DNA of 62,000 nucleotides from Zygnema cylindricum (GCA_037447655.1 JBBHKE010002024.1:1-62000), one strand, 5' to 3'. Shown: positions 44,536 to 55,749, numbered from the stretch's first letter. Numbers and translations are program-made. Notes: generated from the sequence alone by a model not told the origin.

Positions 44536-44548
44536 AAAATAAGGGGAG
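44536..44548 (+). promoter_or_regulatory. polypurine tract of element V
   Basis: AAAATAAGGGGAG abuts the 3' LTR at 44549. Confidence 0.85.
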
Positions 44549-45532
44549 TGTTAAAAATGGAGGTATTTTGTAGTCTTTCTTATAGACTTACTGCAGCCCT
44601 CATACTTGTCGTCCCTCATACTTGTCGTAGTCACTGAGGACCTGTATAAAAGCCATGGCTGCTTGCTGCAGCTAAAGGAGACAGGCAGATCATTCAGGGC
44701 AGTTTTTTCTTTGCAAAATATATTACTGCACCTTGTGAGAATTGACCCAGTGACCTCGAGATGATCACCGTACGGAACAGCCGTACGCCTTATCCAGTAA
44801 ACCTTGAAGATTCGATACATGTATATGGCGCGATAATAATTTAAAGTCGTACAACGCCGGACATTTCATTTAACAAGTTACGAAACAATTTATGCATGGA
44901 AACATACCGCGTCGCACGAAATCGGGACCGCACAAAAAATACGAATTAACATTTAATTTCGACGGACGAAATTAAAATGTCTAGATCGAACGACTCACAT
45001 TGGGGCCGGAATACTGGAATACACATTTGGCGGTTTGCGGAGCAGATGTCGACGGATGACACGTGGCAACATATGGTTGGACAGCGGACATTACGGGAGG
45101 AGCAACTACGGCTCCGGAACTGACACGCGCCAGCGGACCTGCCATGCCATACTATGGCCATACAAGAAGTACAGCGGTACCTGTACCTTCTTGTACTTTA
45201 CAGTCATATGATTGGTCTAGTATCTTAGAGATAGGTTTAGAGAGGTAGCTTAGGACTTAGAATATTTTTGAGTTTCAGCCTCTCTCCCAGAGAGCATCTG
45301 TACAAATAGGTCATCTTTGACCATTGATAACTTAATGCTCGGGTGAGCAAATTCACTGATTCTTTTTGCAGGAGACTCAGGGGAGTCCAGGCTACACAGG
45401 GCTGTAGTCGGTCAGAGTTTTTGCGTCCCAGGGTGGGACTTATTCATTGTCAAAGTCAAAAGTGCATATATTATCCTAGAGGCTTCACATAAGCTGGAGA
45501 TTCTGTGTACCAATGGAGGTCACAGAATTACA
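44549..45532 (+). repeat. 3' LTR of element V, possibly shared with element VI
   Basis: 984 bp, collinear with 39200-40166 and with a local CTCATACTTGTCGT duplication near 44600. Its final gag start (45513) reads in frame, without a primer site, straight into the gag C-terminal half of element VI. Confidence 0.92.
44727..44806 (-). other. tRNA-like module in the element V 3' LTR (antisense)
   Basis: Copy of the module at 39360-39442 with a few substitutions (GGTTTACTGGATAAGGCG on the minus strand). Confidence 0.6.
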
Positions 45533-45937
45533 GAGTTTACAAGCTATGGCAACAAGAACTGATTTGAGGAGCAAGGATCCCAGAAAATCAGTAGGAAACT
45601 GTGGAGGAGGAGGACAGAAAACTTCATCCGATGAATTAGGACCAAGGGTCTTAAAGGGGTTGTGGTATTTTTGCAAGAAATGAGGACACTAAATGGCAAA
45701 GTGTACGAAGCTAACCGAGCTCCTACTAAAGAGGTGGAGATCGGTGGACCCCCGAAAGCAAAGAAAAATGCCCTTGTGACACAGGTATATGAGGCGGAAT
45801 CTAAGGACGAGGACGATGAGCTCCTATAAGATGAGGAGTTGGAGGCGAAAAACGAGGTCGAAATTTCATAAAAGCAGAAATGCGCTTTCGGTGGATTGAA
45901 AGGTGAAGCAGGCTAGATTGTAGATTCAGGTGCCTCC
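45533..45937 (+). pseudogene. gag C-terminal part of element VI
   Basis: SLQAMATRTD then a basic linker and a broken zinc knuckle (FCKK, stop, GH, stop, MAKC), followed by the acidic tail and a KCAFGGLKGEAG-type segment. Badly decayed. Confidence 0.82.
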
Positions 45938-46243
45938 ATGCACATGTGTAAGGATATACACCTGTTCATTAAGATAAGAAAGATTCCCACAGTAGAGATA
46001 GAGTACGGGGATGGGAGGATAGTCACTAATACTCTTGTAGGATCGGTATATCTAAAAGTGTTAGTAGAAAGAACGACATCCATAGTAATATTCTTCGATG
46101 TATTGTTTTTTTCGGAGTTGGACAAAAACCTCATCTCTACATCTGTATTAGATGATAAGGGTTTTGATACTAGTATTAGGAAAGGAGTCTTTACTGCTAG
46201 TTTTGAGGAAGTTTATTTCACTGCTTAAAAACGTAGCCAAGGG
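45938..46243 (+). pseudogene. protease region of element VI
   Basis: The active site reads IVDSGASMHMC (just upstream of 45938), so this is the only member of the group whose DSGAS motif is unchanged, although a stop precedes it. Then VEIEYGDGRIVTNTLVGS and LDKNLISTSVLDDKG; a stop lies at about 46226. Confidence 0.87.
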
Positions 46244-46980
46244 ATGTTTAGGCTGATATTAAGTAATGAAAAGAAGAAACTTTATTATGCTGGTGTTCAT
46301 GATAAAATGTTGTGGCATAAGAGGCTTGGGCATGTGAATCTAGATAAGTTAAGAGAGATGAAAAAGATGGGAGTGGTGGAAGGGATTCGGTTTGGTGAGA
46401 GTGAGAATCTAAGTGATTGTAGTGGATGTGCTAAAGGTAAAGCACACAGGATACCCTTTCCAAAAGCTGCCACCTATAATGGAGAAAAGATTCTAGATTT
46501 GGTACACACAGATATTTGGGGACCGGCCAAAGTGCCCACACCCGGGGGAAAGAGATTTATTTTGACTATCACCGATTGGTCTCGGTATTCCAGGGTGTAT
46601 TTTTTGAAAAATAAGTCAGAGGCTTAGGAATGTTTTAGACAATATAAGGCGTGGAGTGAAAAACTTCATGAAACCCCAATCAAGAGAGTAAAGAGTGACA
46701 ATGGTGGAGAATATACGTATAACCAGTTTGAGGATTTTTTGAAGGAAGACTGAGTCCAACACCAAAAGACAGTTCCAGATAACCACGAATAGAATGAGAT
46801 AGCTGAAAGATTAAATAGGACACAAGTGATAGTGCTAGAAGTATGTTGTCGGATAAGAAGATAGGAAAAAGGTTTTGGCTCGAAGCAATGAACTGTGCTA
46901 ATTAACTCAAAAATAGAGTTTTTATTTCGGCGGTAAAAGCCAAACTCCCTATGAGAGATGGACCGGCCGAAAACCATACA
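46244..46980 (+). pseudogene. integrase of element VI
   Basis: WHKRLGHVNLDKL, CSGCAKGKAHRIPF, VHTDIWGPAKV and SDNGGEY are readable; the final glutamate region reads NEIAERLNRT. Stops at 46627, 46750 and 46788 and a frameshift near 46820 break it. Two residues are deleted in the ITDDWSRY motif (reads ITDWSRY). Confidence 0.87.
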
Positions 46981-47357
46981 TATCTCACTTAAAGGTTTTC
47001 GGCAGCCAAGTGTTTAGTCTAGATTTAGATCAGTCTAATTGGAAACTAGATCCTAAATGAAAACCGGGGTACTTATTAGGATATGATGAGGATGTAAAAA
47101 GATACAGAGTTTATGTTCTATAAGGGGAAGATATAATCTTAGTAATAAACCTAGTAGTTGTGGATGAAGGAAAGTTTGTGGATCCCTTCAAGTATAGAAA
47201 GTCACTAAAAATTAGATTTGAGTCAGAAAATTCCGATGACTTTGAGCTTCCTAACTGTCCAAGTTTTAGAGAAGATGACATTCTTGCAAGTACAAATCAG
47301 ACCGAAAAGGACTCGGCTGTGGAAACTCCAGTGACAACTCTACCCTAAGCGGAAGAC
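46981..47357 (+). pseudogene. integrase-RT linker of element VI
   Basis: GYDEDVKRYRVYVL and VVDEGKFVDPFKYRKSL segments are readable with stops at about 47057 and 47120. Confidence 0.75.
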
Positions 47358-48555
47358 GTGGTGGAAATTGATTTGGAATCAAAAGATAGGGGAGAAACCG
47401 AGATTGTTCGAAAGAATCCACGAGAACGATCTATTCCGGCAATAGATTTTGAGGGGGGGAGGAGAAGTAGCAAAAAATTGCAAGAAAAACAGGTTAAAAA
47501 CAAGGTAACAAAACTATCTCATCAAGATGAACCTCAGACTTATGGAGAGGCGATAGCTTCTCCAAAAAGGAACCGGTGGAAGACATCCATCAATGAGGAG
47601 ATGGCCTCAATTATGGCAGCCGATACTTGGGAGCTGGTGGATTGTCCACCTAACCGAAAACCAATCGGTTGTAAGTGGGTATTCAAATTGAAACTCAACC
47701 AAGATAACACCATTGAGCGCTAAAAGGCCCGGTTAGTGGCCAAAGGATTTACAGAGAAAGAGGGAATCGACTACGAGGAAACCTTTGCCACGGTCGTCAG
47801 ATTTACCTCCGTCCGTATACTTCTCAGTCTCGCAGCAGCGTAAGACATAGAACTGCACCAGATGGACATCAAGACAACCTTTTTGCATGGAGAATTGGAA
47901 GAGGAGATCTTCATGCGACAACCCGAAGGTTTTGTACAGCAAGGAGCGGAGAGTAAAGTATGCTGGCTGATTAAATCTCTTTATGGTTTGAAACAGGCGC
48001 CCCGACAATGAAATAAGAAGCTTGATGAGTTTCTTACCGGTCAAAGGATATATGCGGATCAGCTCAGATCACTTAATCTATGTTTTTGAAGATGAGGAAG
48101 ATGTTATTTTTATTGCAATTTATGTTGATGATTTGCTTGTATTAAGTAAATCAATGGACAAAATTAATAAACTGAAAACGGATCTTAAGGGAAGATTTGA
48201 AATGAAGGATATGGGGGAGGCAAAATATATTTTGGGTATTCAAAGTAAAAGAGACGGTGAAAGAAAGATTATAAGACTTACTCAGAAAGAAGCAATAGGG
48301 AACATCATGGAAAAGTTTCAGATGGGTAAGGCTAATAGTTGTACAACGCCAATGGAGTTAAAGAAAGGGAGTGAGGGGAGTGTGGGAGAAGGAGTCATAA
48401 TCTTAGACAAGGAATTAGGCCCTGAAGAACAAAAGTACATGCACAATATTCCATTCATGAAACTAGAGGGAAGCCTAATCTATTTAATGAATTATACTCG
48501 GTCGGATTTAGCTGCAGCTGTAGGAGTGCTGAGTAAGTCTAAATGCTCCCACTAA
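47358..48555 (+). pseudogene. reverse transcriptase of element VI
   Basis: 47358-47723 gives FEGGRRSSKKLQEKQV, GCKWVFKLKLNQDNTIER; after a stop, 47733-48020 continues with [18 protein letters not shown] and [12 protein letters not shown]; 48022-48555 gives AIYVDDLLVLSKSMDK (YVDD intact), MKDMGEAKYILGIQ, LTQKEAIGNIMEKFQM and GSLIYLMNYTRSD. It then breaks at about 48540 into element VII sequence. Confidence 0.9.
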
Positions 48556-48561
48556 GAGAGA

Positions 48562-49241
48562 TTGAGGGAAGTAAAGAGAAAGGAGGTACTTGAGGGAGTT
48601 AAGTATGACGAGGAGGTCAAGGAGTGTAGAGTAAATGACTTAGAAATGAGAAAGTCAGATCTAGAATTGACATATGAAAAAGGGAAAAATCATAATATTG
48701 AGGATACATTCATAGATATTTTGGCGACAGAAAAACTGGTCAAAAGGGGAGACTTCAACAGATTCCATGGATAGGGGAGAAGTAAATCTAGAGGGGGCTC
48801 CAAAAGATAGGGGAGAAGGGAAACTTTTAATAAGAGGTGTAGGGGAGAAGAAATATTTTTTGGGAACAAAAATGAAAAGTGATAGTGAAAAGACTTATAT
48901 GGATCTAAAAGGAGGAAATGGGGAAAATTCAGAAAAAAGGGTAGTTATCATAGATAATCATTTAAGTGGAGAAGATGTAGGAGTTATGAAAACTTTAACA
49001 GGGACTAGTGGTTTTTGGGAAAATTTGGGGGAGGGTGGATTTGACATCACTACTTGGTGTAATGTCGCTTATGAAGATGTGATTGTAAAAGGGATATCAT
49101 CTGGGTATGTGTCGTAGATTGGAGATGGGACTAGCTGTTGGAACTGCAAGAGGGGGAATGGATTTTGTGTGAAAGAGAAAGAGATGAGGTGGATAAAATC
49201 TCTTTTTGGATTTATGAAAAGTGGACTAGAAAATAAGGGGA
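48562..49241 (+). pseudogene. collapsed pol remnant of element VII
   Basis: REVKRKEVLEGVKYDEEVKE joins the residues before the protease directly to the integrase linker (YDEEVKECRVNDLEMRKSD). Then come GVGEKKYFLGTKMKSDS, KRVVIIDNHLSGEDVGVMK, FDITTWCNVAYEDVIVKG and KWIKSLFGFMKSG-like scraps. One frameshift near 48770 and a stop at 49117 have accumulated. The junctions match those of element IV (35425-34721). Confidence 0.8.
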
Positions 49242-49242
49242 G
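49229..49242 (+). promoter_or_regulatory. polypurine tract of element VII
   Basis: AAAATAAGGGGAG next to the LTR at 49243. Confidence 0.82.
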
Positions 49243-50480
49243 TGTTGAAATATGTGTATTTTCTAGGTCTATATTGTGTAGATAATAATGTTTTTCCTAG
49301 GATATTTTTCTAGGGTGAAATAGAAAAGAAGCGGAGGCAGTCTGCCTCTAACTCCTCTCTCTAACCCCCACACTTGTCGTAGTCACTGGAAGCTAGAGAG
49401 GGAGCTAGAGTCATGGCTGCCTAAGCTGCCTGGAGAGACAGGTAGTTTAATCTAGGTAGATTTACCAAAAGGGATTTGATGGACCCAAGATTTGATCCTG
49501 GTACCTACCGTCTGTCAAATCACCCGTAGCCGTAAGCCTTATCTTATAGACTAGGATGAATGTTGAGACATTTAGGATTTGATAAGTATTTAAAGACATA
49601 CAATTACAAAAATTCATTTAACGGCGCGAACAGACATGTAACATAGACAAAGTTTAAATGTACGTACGGCGTACGGTACCTCACTAAATGAATACCGCGC
49701 ATTTGTTTCGACATTGAACAAATACCACACATTGATTTTCGACGGCTGGATTTAAAATCGATCTTAATCGAACGGCCGCGATAGATGCTGAGATCGCGGA
49801 ATGGGCGTTTTGGCTGTTTTCGGTCATCGCCACGTCAAATGATACGTGGCACAATCACATTAGATTGCGGCAACTCCGGAGATTACGGTAACAAATCCGG
49901 ATATGGCATGTGTCGACTTTTTGGCCATGTCGTACGATGGTCGTACAAAAAGTACACCGACACGTATACATTTCTATACAACACAGTATTGTGATTGGTG
50001 TCGTACGTCAGTAGATAGAGTTTTAGAGAGAGATAGGACTTAGAAAATTTAGTAGGTAGCCACCTCTTCGAGAGAGCTCTTGTATAAAAGGTCATCTTTG
50101 ACCACTCATAACTTACTGCTCAAGGGAGCAAATTCAGAGATTTTTTTTACTGGCGACTCAAGGGAGTCCATGCTACACAAGGGTGTAGTTGGTTAGAGTC
50201 TTTGCTTGCCAGGGTGGCTGCATTTCTACGGGAAATTTAAAGTGGGTGGTTAGAGTCTTTGCTTGCCAAGGTGGCTCCATTTCTACGGGAAAGTTAAAGT
50301 GGGTGAATGTGTCTAAAACTCATATTCTAGCTTTGCATTCTGTGGTGGAACTGAGCACACAGAAAGTCTTATTTCACAGGGGTGAAGTTGTATTGGGGTT
50401 TTGATTGTCAAGGGGTCAATCATTTGGGTTTTTACCAACTTGGAGTCGGCACTAACTAGATAAGCTTCTTTGGATCTTCG
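49243..50480 (+). repeat. 3' LTR of element VII
   Basis: Starts TGTTGAAATATGTG; shared core ACTTGTCGTAGTCACTG at about 49372-49388. It includes a tandem duplication of about 58 bp (around 50190-50247 and 50248-50305). The 3' boundary is uncertain: the last bases diverge from the LTR of IV after about 50475 and no clean CA end is seen. Confidence 0.8.
49470..49552 (-). other. tRNA-like module in the element VII LTR (antisense), initiator-like T-arm
   Basis: On the minus strand: ATAAGATAAGGCTTACGGC then a T-arm CCAGG-ATCAAAT-CTTGG (four or five pairs with a G-T), followed by GTCCATCA. Confidence 0.64.
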
Positions 50481-51173
50481 AATTCTGTGGGGGAATTGAC
50501 CCTCTAAATTGTGACCATTGATTTGATTACGTAGTTCACACGTTAGGATTTTATTCCTTTACGTGAAACACAAGTAGCGTAGTACTTACGCCATTCACAC
50601 ATATAAAATGTACTCATGCTTGATATTGAATTTTAATCATCAATCTACTGTATGATTCTCTCCAATTTTTCCCAGCTGCTATTTTTGCACTGAGTTCTTA
50701 TTTTGTTGTGTTATCTATCTTATTCATTGTTTAGTAATTAAGCTTGTTTTCTCATATAGAGAATTGTTTTCCTTAGCTTCTTGTCTTGTAATTGATCGAT
50801 CATATGCCCACTTTTACTGAATCTCAACAATACCCTCCTAAGATGTACACATCATTTATCCACAAATCTTGCTTATTTTACACCACTAAAATCAGGATAT
50901 GCGTCGCCAAGATGTTGCGGAGATTTTTCAATAGACGCACATTCGATTATTGACAAATTACACCTCCACTTTGTTGATGTTGGTGGAGCGACAAATCTGC
51001 TCATCTCGACTGCGTGGAAGTGGCGCGATCGTGATTGGGCTACATATCATTATATATGTATTTTACAAATGTGTGATATAATCCACATTTTCAATGGAGG
51101 GATGCCAATTATGGGGGTATTCTCACTCATAAATATATTTTTGACTATGTCTTGAAGTAGAGAACGGAGGAAG
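50481..51173. other. non-coding stretch between elements VII and VIII
   Basis: No gene or repeat recognised. Confidence 0.5.
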
Positions 51174-51511
51174 TTAAGGGCCGGTATCCTCCTTGATTTT
51201 GGAGTCCTTTCGAGAAGTAACTTCTCCTTTTTCTCCTTCCATTATTATTTCCTCCCCTTCATCGTCATCCTTCGTGATAGTGGTTGATGTTGTTGTAGCT
51301 GTTGTGACGGCTGTGGTGGTGGAGGTGCTAATAAAATGTGTTCCTCCAAACCTAGGTGGTGGTGGGCATCGAATTAGCCTGGACACTATGCCCCATAGGT
51401 GCTTCTCAAAAATTCTCCCTCCATCATCATTTCCCCATTAAGAAAGTGTGATCTATTAAATATCGGCACCCTGGAGGGTGGGCCCATAACCTGAAATTCG
51501 GTGGTCTTCAT
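51174..51511 (-). pseudogene. gag N-terminal fragment of element VIII
   Basis: The ATG at 51511 is again 20 nt inside the LTR: MKTTEFQVMGPPSRVPIFN, then a stop near 51380. Another frame continues with CPPPPRFGGTHF and a threonine-rich, then acidic linker. The layout matches the gag of element IV. Confidence 0.8.
51477..51491 (-). promoter_or_regulatory. half-tRNA primer binding site of element VIII
   Basis: In element orientation GGTTATGGGCCCACC, no mismatch to the group consensus. Confidence 0.82.
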
Positions 51512-52346
51512 TAACCTACACAATGAGCAGCCTATGTAAAGCCTCCACTTTACCACTGAATAAACGCCACCCAGGCACACAAATTTTATAACCACCCTCA
51601 CCCGTGTGAGGATAAGACTCCCCTGGGTCAAACGCAAAAAGAATCAATGAATTTGCTCTTTTGAGCAGTAAGTTATGGCTGGCCGAATATGGCCTATAAA
51701 CACAAAAGGTCACTTGAAGAGAGGCGCCTAAAACACACTAAGTCCCTAAAATCCTACTCATAGCTATCTACTACTGTACCCTTGACCAATCAAATGAGTG
51801 TATAATACAAGAAGGTACAGTGGCCGATTGTACTTTTTATCCATCCATTGTACAACATGGCATTTCGCTTGAGAGGCATCGTTCCTCCTTCCATATTTTC
51901 TAGCGTTCAATGATAGATCCACGTGGCACAGCGCGCCACTATGTCCGAAAGCCGTCAAATATTCATTTGGGTTTGGCGGCGGCGACGACGACGTCAGACC
52001 GATCATATATTTTACCTGGTTAGATTCGCGTCCGCGAGCGCCGTTGTCTATATGTGCCGTTTTGTTGATTTGATTTGTTGAAGTTAAAATGACGTCGCGT
52101 GACTCTTTAATCAAATATCAAACCACATACGTCTTTTTTTTGTCAATGCCTTAACGGATAAGGCGTACGTCTACATGGTACTCCGCGGACCTAGGTTCAA
52201 ATTTGGTCTAGGGCAACATTTTGGCCATCTATTAGTCTGTATGTCTGTCTCTTTCTGACTATGGGGGTAGCCATGGTGACTCTCTCTCTCTCTCTTCTCT
52301 CTAGAGTCTAAATTATTAAGTGAATATTAATTTCTTCTTTTCAATA
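51492..52346 (-). repeat. 5' LTR of element VIII
   Basis: Ends (element orientation) CCGAATTTCA. It contains the tRNA-like module and CCATGG near a CT run (52270-52300). The outer boundary near 52346 is approximate because the expected TGTTGA is decayed. Confidence 0.72.
52142..52216 (+). other. tRNA-like module in the element VIII LTR (antisense)
   Basis: D-arm GCC-TTAACGGATAA-GGC (52148-52164) with a proper 3-bp stem and GG in the loop, then B-box GGTTCAAATTT (52194-52204) and GGTCTAGGGCA. The D-arm closely recalls that of arginine tRNAs (TAATGGATAAGGC). Confidence 0.66.
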
Positions 52347-54005
52347 GTAAGCATGACGTCAAAGTGTCACAAACTGTAAACGTCTACAATGTCACAAAAA
52401 ACTAGGCGTTTACGACAATCGCTATTTTGTATACGTCATCAATTATCGCGAGTTTTGTAATCGTCTACAACTGTAACAAATTACACCTAAGTTTACATCT
52501 GTCACAATATGAGGTAATGATTTTGTTGCCGAAACCGGATCACTCTAGAAAGTACTACAAAGAATCTTCGCTAAAAGTCAAAATAGTAAGTTTAATTTTT
52601 AGTTACATGGGAACATGCCCTTAGTGTCTCCTATCATCTCGACACTCTCACCGCTGACATGTTCTCATCAACACTTTGTAGATGGCGTGTATGTCAAATG
52701 TGGGCGGTTGTGCACAATACGCACTTGCACCCTAGTTTTTTATTCGTGACGGTAGGTGGACAAGCGGTGTGCACCCAACCAGGAAATGGCCAATTTCGTA
52801 AAGCATGAAAGACACATGACTAAGTAACAAAAAAATCCATCTCATATTACATACCTTCGCCTCAAAATTGAATCCCATAAAAACAATGCACATGTCACTC
52901 ACAGCCCACCAACATAATACTTATTCTCACGACGAAGTTTTTGTGTATCCTCAACCTTCATACATTCTTATTCTCGAAGCTCATTCGCGAATATATGCGA
53001 CTACAAACCAAAAGTTGTAATTTTTTGTTATCCAAAAAAAGCCATAACAAGTCACGACAATCACATTCGCTGCTCGCAAACCAAACGGTTAAGAACGGTG
53101 AGACGAACAAACATGATAAGAAATTATTACCAAACTTCATAGGTCACGGCGGAGGCCAGTGCAATCATGGCAACGTCATTACTTACCTTGGTTGCTCCCG
53201 TTTTTACCAATCGCAAACGTAGAAAAGACCACGAGAAACACGCCGATTGTTGACACTTGTGAATCGTTGAAACGTCGTGCGACTTCAAGTTGGCCGAAAC
53301 ATCGCGGGATGTTTTATGAATCTTATTAGTAAAAAAGAACCTTAAAATTAATTGAAATACAATCCACCTTTTATACGAGTTTATTTCTTCAAATTTGTCT
53401 GCGATATAAGTTAACTAAAGTGAATATAACATAGTAGTGGCTCCGATTCTTTTTTTTTAAATACCTAATACCTTTTAGACCAACTTACAACGTTTCCTAT
53501 CGGGGATTTACACGAAGACCTTTGTTTTTTGGTCCGCATTGTTGGGTATGAGCGTCGATTGTTAAACAACCAACGTTGAGCTCATGAATATTTGTTTTCA
53601 ATTGAATAACCTTATATATTAACCATTATGTGGTTAAACATGCTTTTTATGGCAATCTGTATTGCGATGCACTTAATAATTAGAGTAATGAACGCTAATT
53701 TATGCGATAGAGCTTTTTCAACTATGTAGTTTACACTAATTTATTTAAGTATTCTATATTGGGTTATGTCGGCGATAATTATTTGCGCGATAATTATGAA
53801 CACTGAATTATGTGGACGGACAAAAATTGCCTGTCCGTATATTTTGACGTCATCATGACGTTAGTATTATTTGTCGCGCTGAATGTTAGTTACGACGGAC
53901 CACCGTCGAAGGTTATATGTAAAATAAACGCAGTTACATAATCAACTATCAACCGTTATGAACGAATGAATTACGGTTGTAGTTCGAATGTAAACTGCAA
54001 CGCTA
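52347..54005. other. non-coding AT-rich stretch
   Basis: No supported gene. The short frame 52941-53222 has no motif. Confidence 0.5.
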
Positions 54006-54054
54006 CATTGTGCCAGCGGTATGGCGGTTCGTACCGCGACCCATGGCAACGCTA
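54006..54054 (+). repeat. single 49-bp unit split from the tandem array
   Basis: Matches the unit of the array at 55067-55590 (CATTGTGCCAGCGGTATGG start). It is separated from it by the TA-flanked element 54055-55064, and joining 54054 to 55067 restores the 49-bp phase exactly. Confidence 0.75.
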
Positions 54055-55064
54055 CACCGCGAATCGTTTTTAGTGTCAAAGTCACTAATTTGGGTTCTTA
54101 AAATTTGGTTTTTTTTCCTCAAATAGGATTAGATGATTTTAATTCTTCTTTGACGTTAATTATTGTACCGTATGAAATAGGGTAAAGAACGGAAATACAA
54201 TAAGATCTGAATAGTGTGGTGCACGGTCGATGTCAGACGGTACATAAATGTACCTCTCTAAGTGAAATTAAAAAAAAAATGAATTTAATCAGACGCTCAC
54301 GCATAGGAATTTGCGCTAAAAAAACGGGAGTAAAACGGGATTATTCTGACACGTAAATTAGTTTGACCTGTACGGATATTTAACTTTCACGACGGCGTAC
54401 AATTCCCAATATTTTGTACAGATACATATAATAATGTATATACCGTTGATGTCCAATTCGTACGAATATCAACTTTTTTACGAAAACTACGTAATATTCG
54501 TCTTTTTCATACTTTTCGTAAAATTCGTGTAAGTTTCGCTGTACGGCCATGTACAAAAACGTACGAATATCGTAATCTTATAAAATCTTAAAAAGTACGA
54601 AAATTTAACAGAAATGTCCGAAATTGTATGAAAGTGAGCCCAACAAACCTTACAGTACGGAATATCGACGCAAGCCGTACTTAGATAAAATGGAGTGTAC
54701 GGCAAAGTACCTTGGAAACCCTAAAAATCCCCTAAATAGCCCTAAAATGTACGACCATAGACGGACACTGTACGAATGTGTAAAAATAATGTACGGGTAC
54801 AAAGCAGGGTACGCATTTTATTAACTTTTCAAAAGCGTTTGATGCGTACCGTACGTAGTATTAGTTAGTTTATACCGTGCGTAATATGCGCACAGGACAT
54901 CTATGGTATAGACGGCGAATATTCCATTTTTGCTGTTCGTAAATTAGCATTAAGCCGAAATTATAATACACCTTTAAAAAAAAAAAAAAAAATCTTAATT
55001 AGCATCAATTACGGTAAATTTTCTTCAACACTATTTAAACTTTGACACATAACGATTCGCGGTA
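54055..55064. mobile_element. TA-flanked inverted-repeat transposon inside a tandem array, 1.0 kb
   Basis: Left end CACCGCGAATCG, right end its complement with the last base changed (CGATTCGCGGTA), with TA on both sides (54053-54054, 55065-55066). No transposase. The interior contains many GTAC-rich segments. Confidence 0.75.
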
Positions 55065-55066
55065 TA

Positions 55067-55590
55067 CATTGTGCCAGTTGTACGGCGGTCTGTACCGCGA
55101 CACACGACAACGCTAGCGGTACGGCGGTCTGTACACCGACGGTTGTCAGCGTAACATTACGCCAGCCGTACGGTGGTCTATACTCTGACGGTTGGCAGCG
55201 TGGCATTACGCCAGCCGTACGACTGTCTGTATACCGACGGTTGGCAGCGTAACATTGCGCCATTCGTACGGCGGTATGTACACAGACGGTTGGCAGCGTA
55301 ACATTACGCTAATCTTACGGTTCTCTGTACACCGACGGTTGGCAGCGTAACATTACGCCAGGCGTACGATTAACTGTATACCGACGGCTGGCAGCGTAAC
55401 ATTACGCCATTCGTACCGCGGTCTGTACACCGACGGTTGGCAGCGTAACATTACGCCAACTGTACAGCGGTCTGTACACCGGCGGGCGGCAGCATAGAAT
55501 TCCGCCAGCTGTACAGCGGTCTGTAACGCGACGGGCGGCAGCGCTTCATTGTGCCCGCGGTACGGCCGTCCGTACTGCGTGTGACGGAAA
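55067..55590 (+). repeat. tandem array of about eleven 49-bp units
   Basis: Unit core: CATTACGCCAG, then GTACGGCGGTCTGTA, then CCGACGGTTGGCAGCGTAA. Units vary by substitutions and small indels. GC-rich compared with its surroundings. Confidence 0.88.
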
Positions 55591-55749
55591 AAATCCAAGA
55601 CAGACACATCGTCCAAGACAGACACATCGCCTATATAAGGAATTCCGGAGGGGCAAACAACGTTCCCTTATTTATATACTGATTGACACGGAGTAGGATG
55701 ACATTCCGCGGGAAAAAAAACCCGGAAAAAAAAAAAAAGCGCGGACGTA

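Larger units (their letters stand above)
39200..45532 (+). mobile_element. copia retrotransposon, element V
   Basis: A 6.3-kb plus-strand copia element with LTRs 39200-40166 and 44549-45532 and the full gene order. Integrase, RT and RNase H catalytic residues are all readable, but several in-frame stops and frameshifts are present. The flanks do not match (AGCAA and GAGTT): the left flank is element II RNase H and the right flank is gag of element VI. This points to recombination between elements rather than a simple insertion. Confidence 0.94.
45533..48555 (+). mobile_element. copia element VI, truncated at both ends
   Basis: Plus-strand copia remnant related to V. It starts in the middle of gag (SLQAMATRTD) directly after an LTR and ends in the RT/RNase H region at a junction with element VII. 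The gag knuckle contains two stops (about 45681 and 45690). Confidence 0.9.
48556..50480 (+). mobile_element. element VII: collapsed-pol copia derivative, 3' half
   Basis: Contains the same in-order scraps of pol as element IV, a polypurine tract and a 3' LTR related to that of IV. Its gag and 5' LTR are missing because its left end is fused to element VI. Confidence 0.8.
51174..52346 (-). mobile_element. element VIII: copia 5' fragment (5' LTR plus start of gag)
   Basis: A minus-strand LTR with its primer site and about 330 bp of gag, then a break at about 51170. Everything downstream (rest of gag, pol, 3' LTR) is missing. Confidence 0.82.

Noticed and set aside
50189-50404. 71-residue frame with a duplicated VVRVFACQGG segment
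   Set aside because: It lies inside the element VII LTR and reflects the ~58-bp tandem duplication there.
55067-55590. CRISPR-like array
   Set aside because: Units are contiguous 49-bp tandem repeats without unique spacers, in a eukaryotic context with no cas genes.
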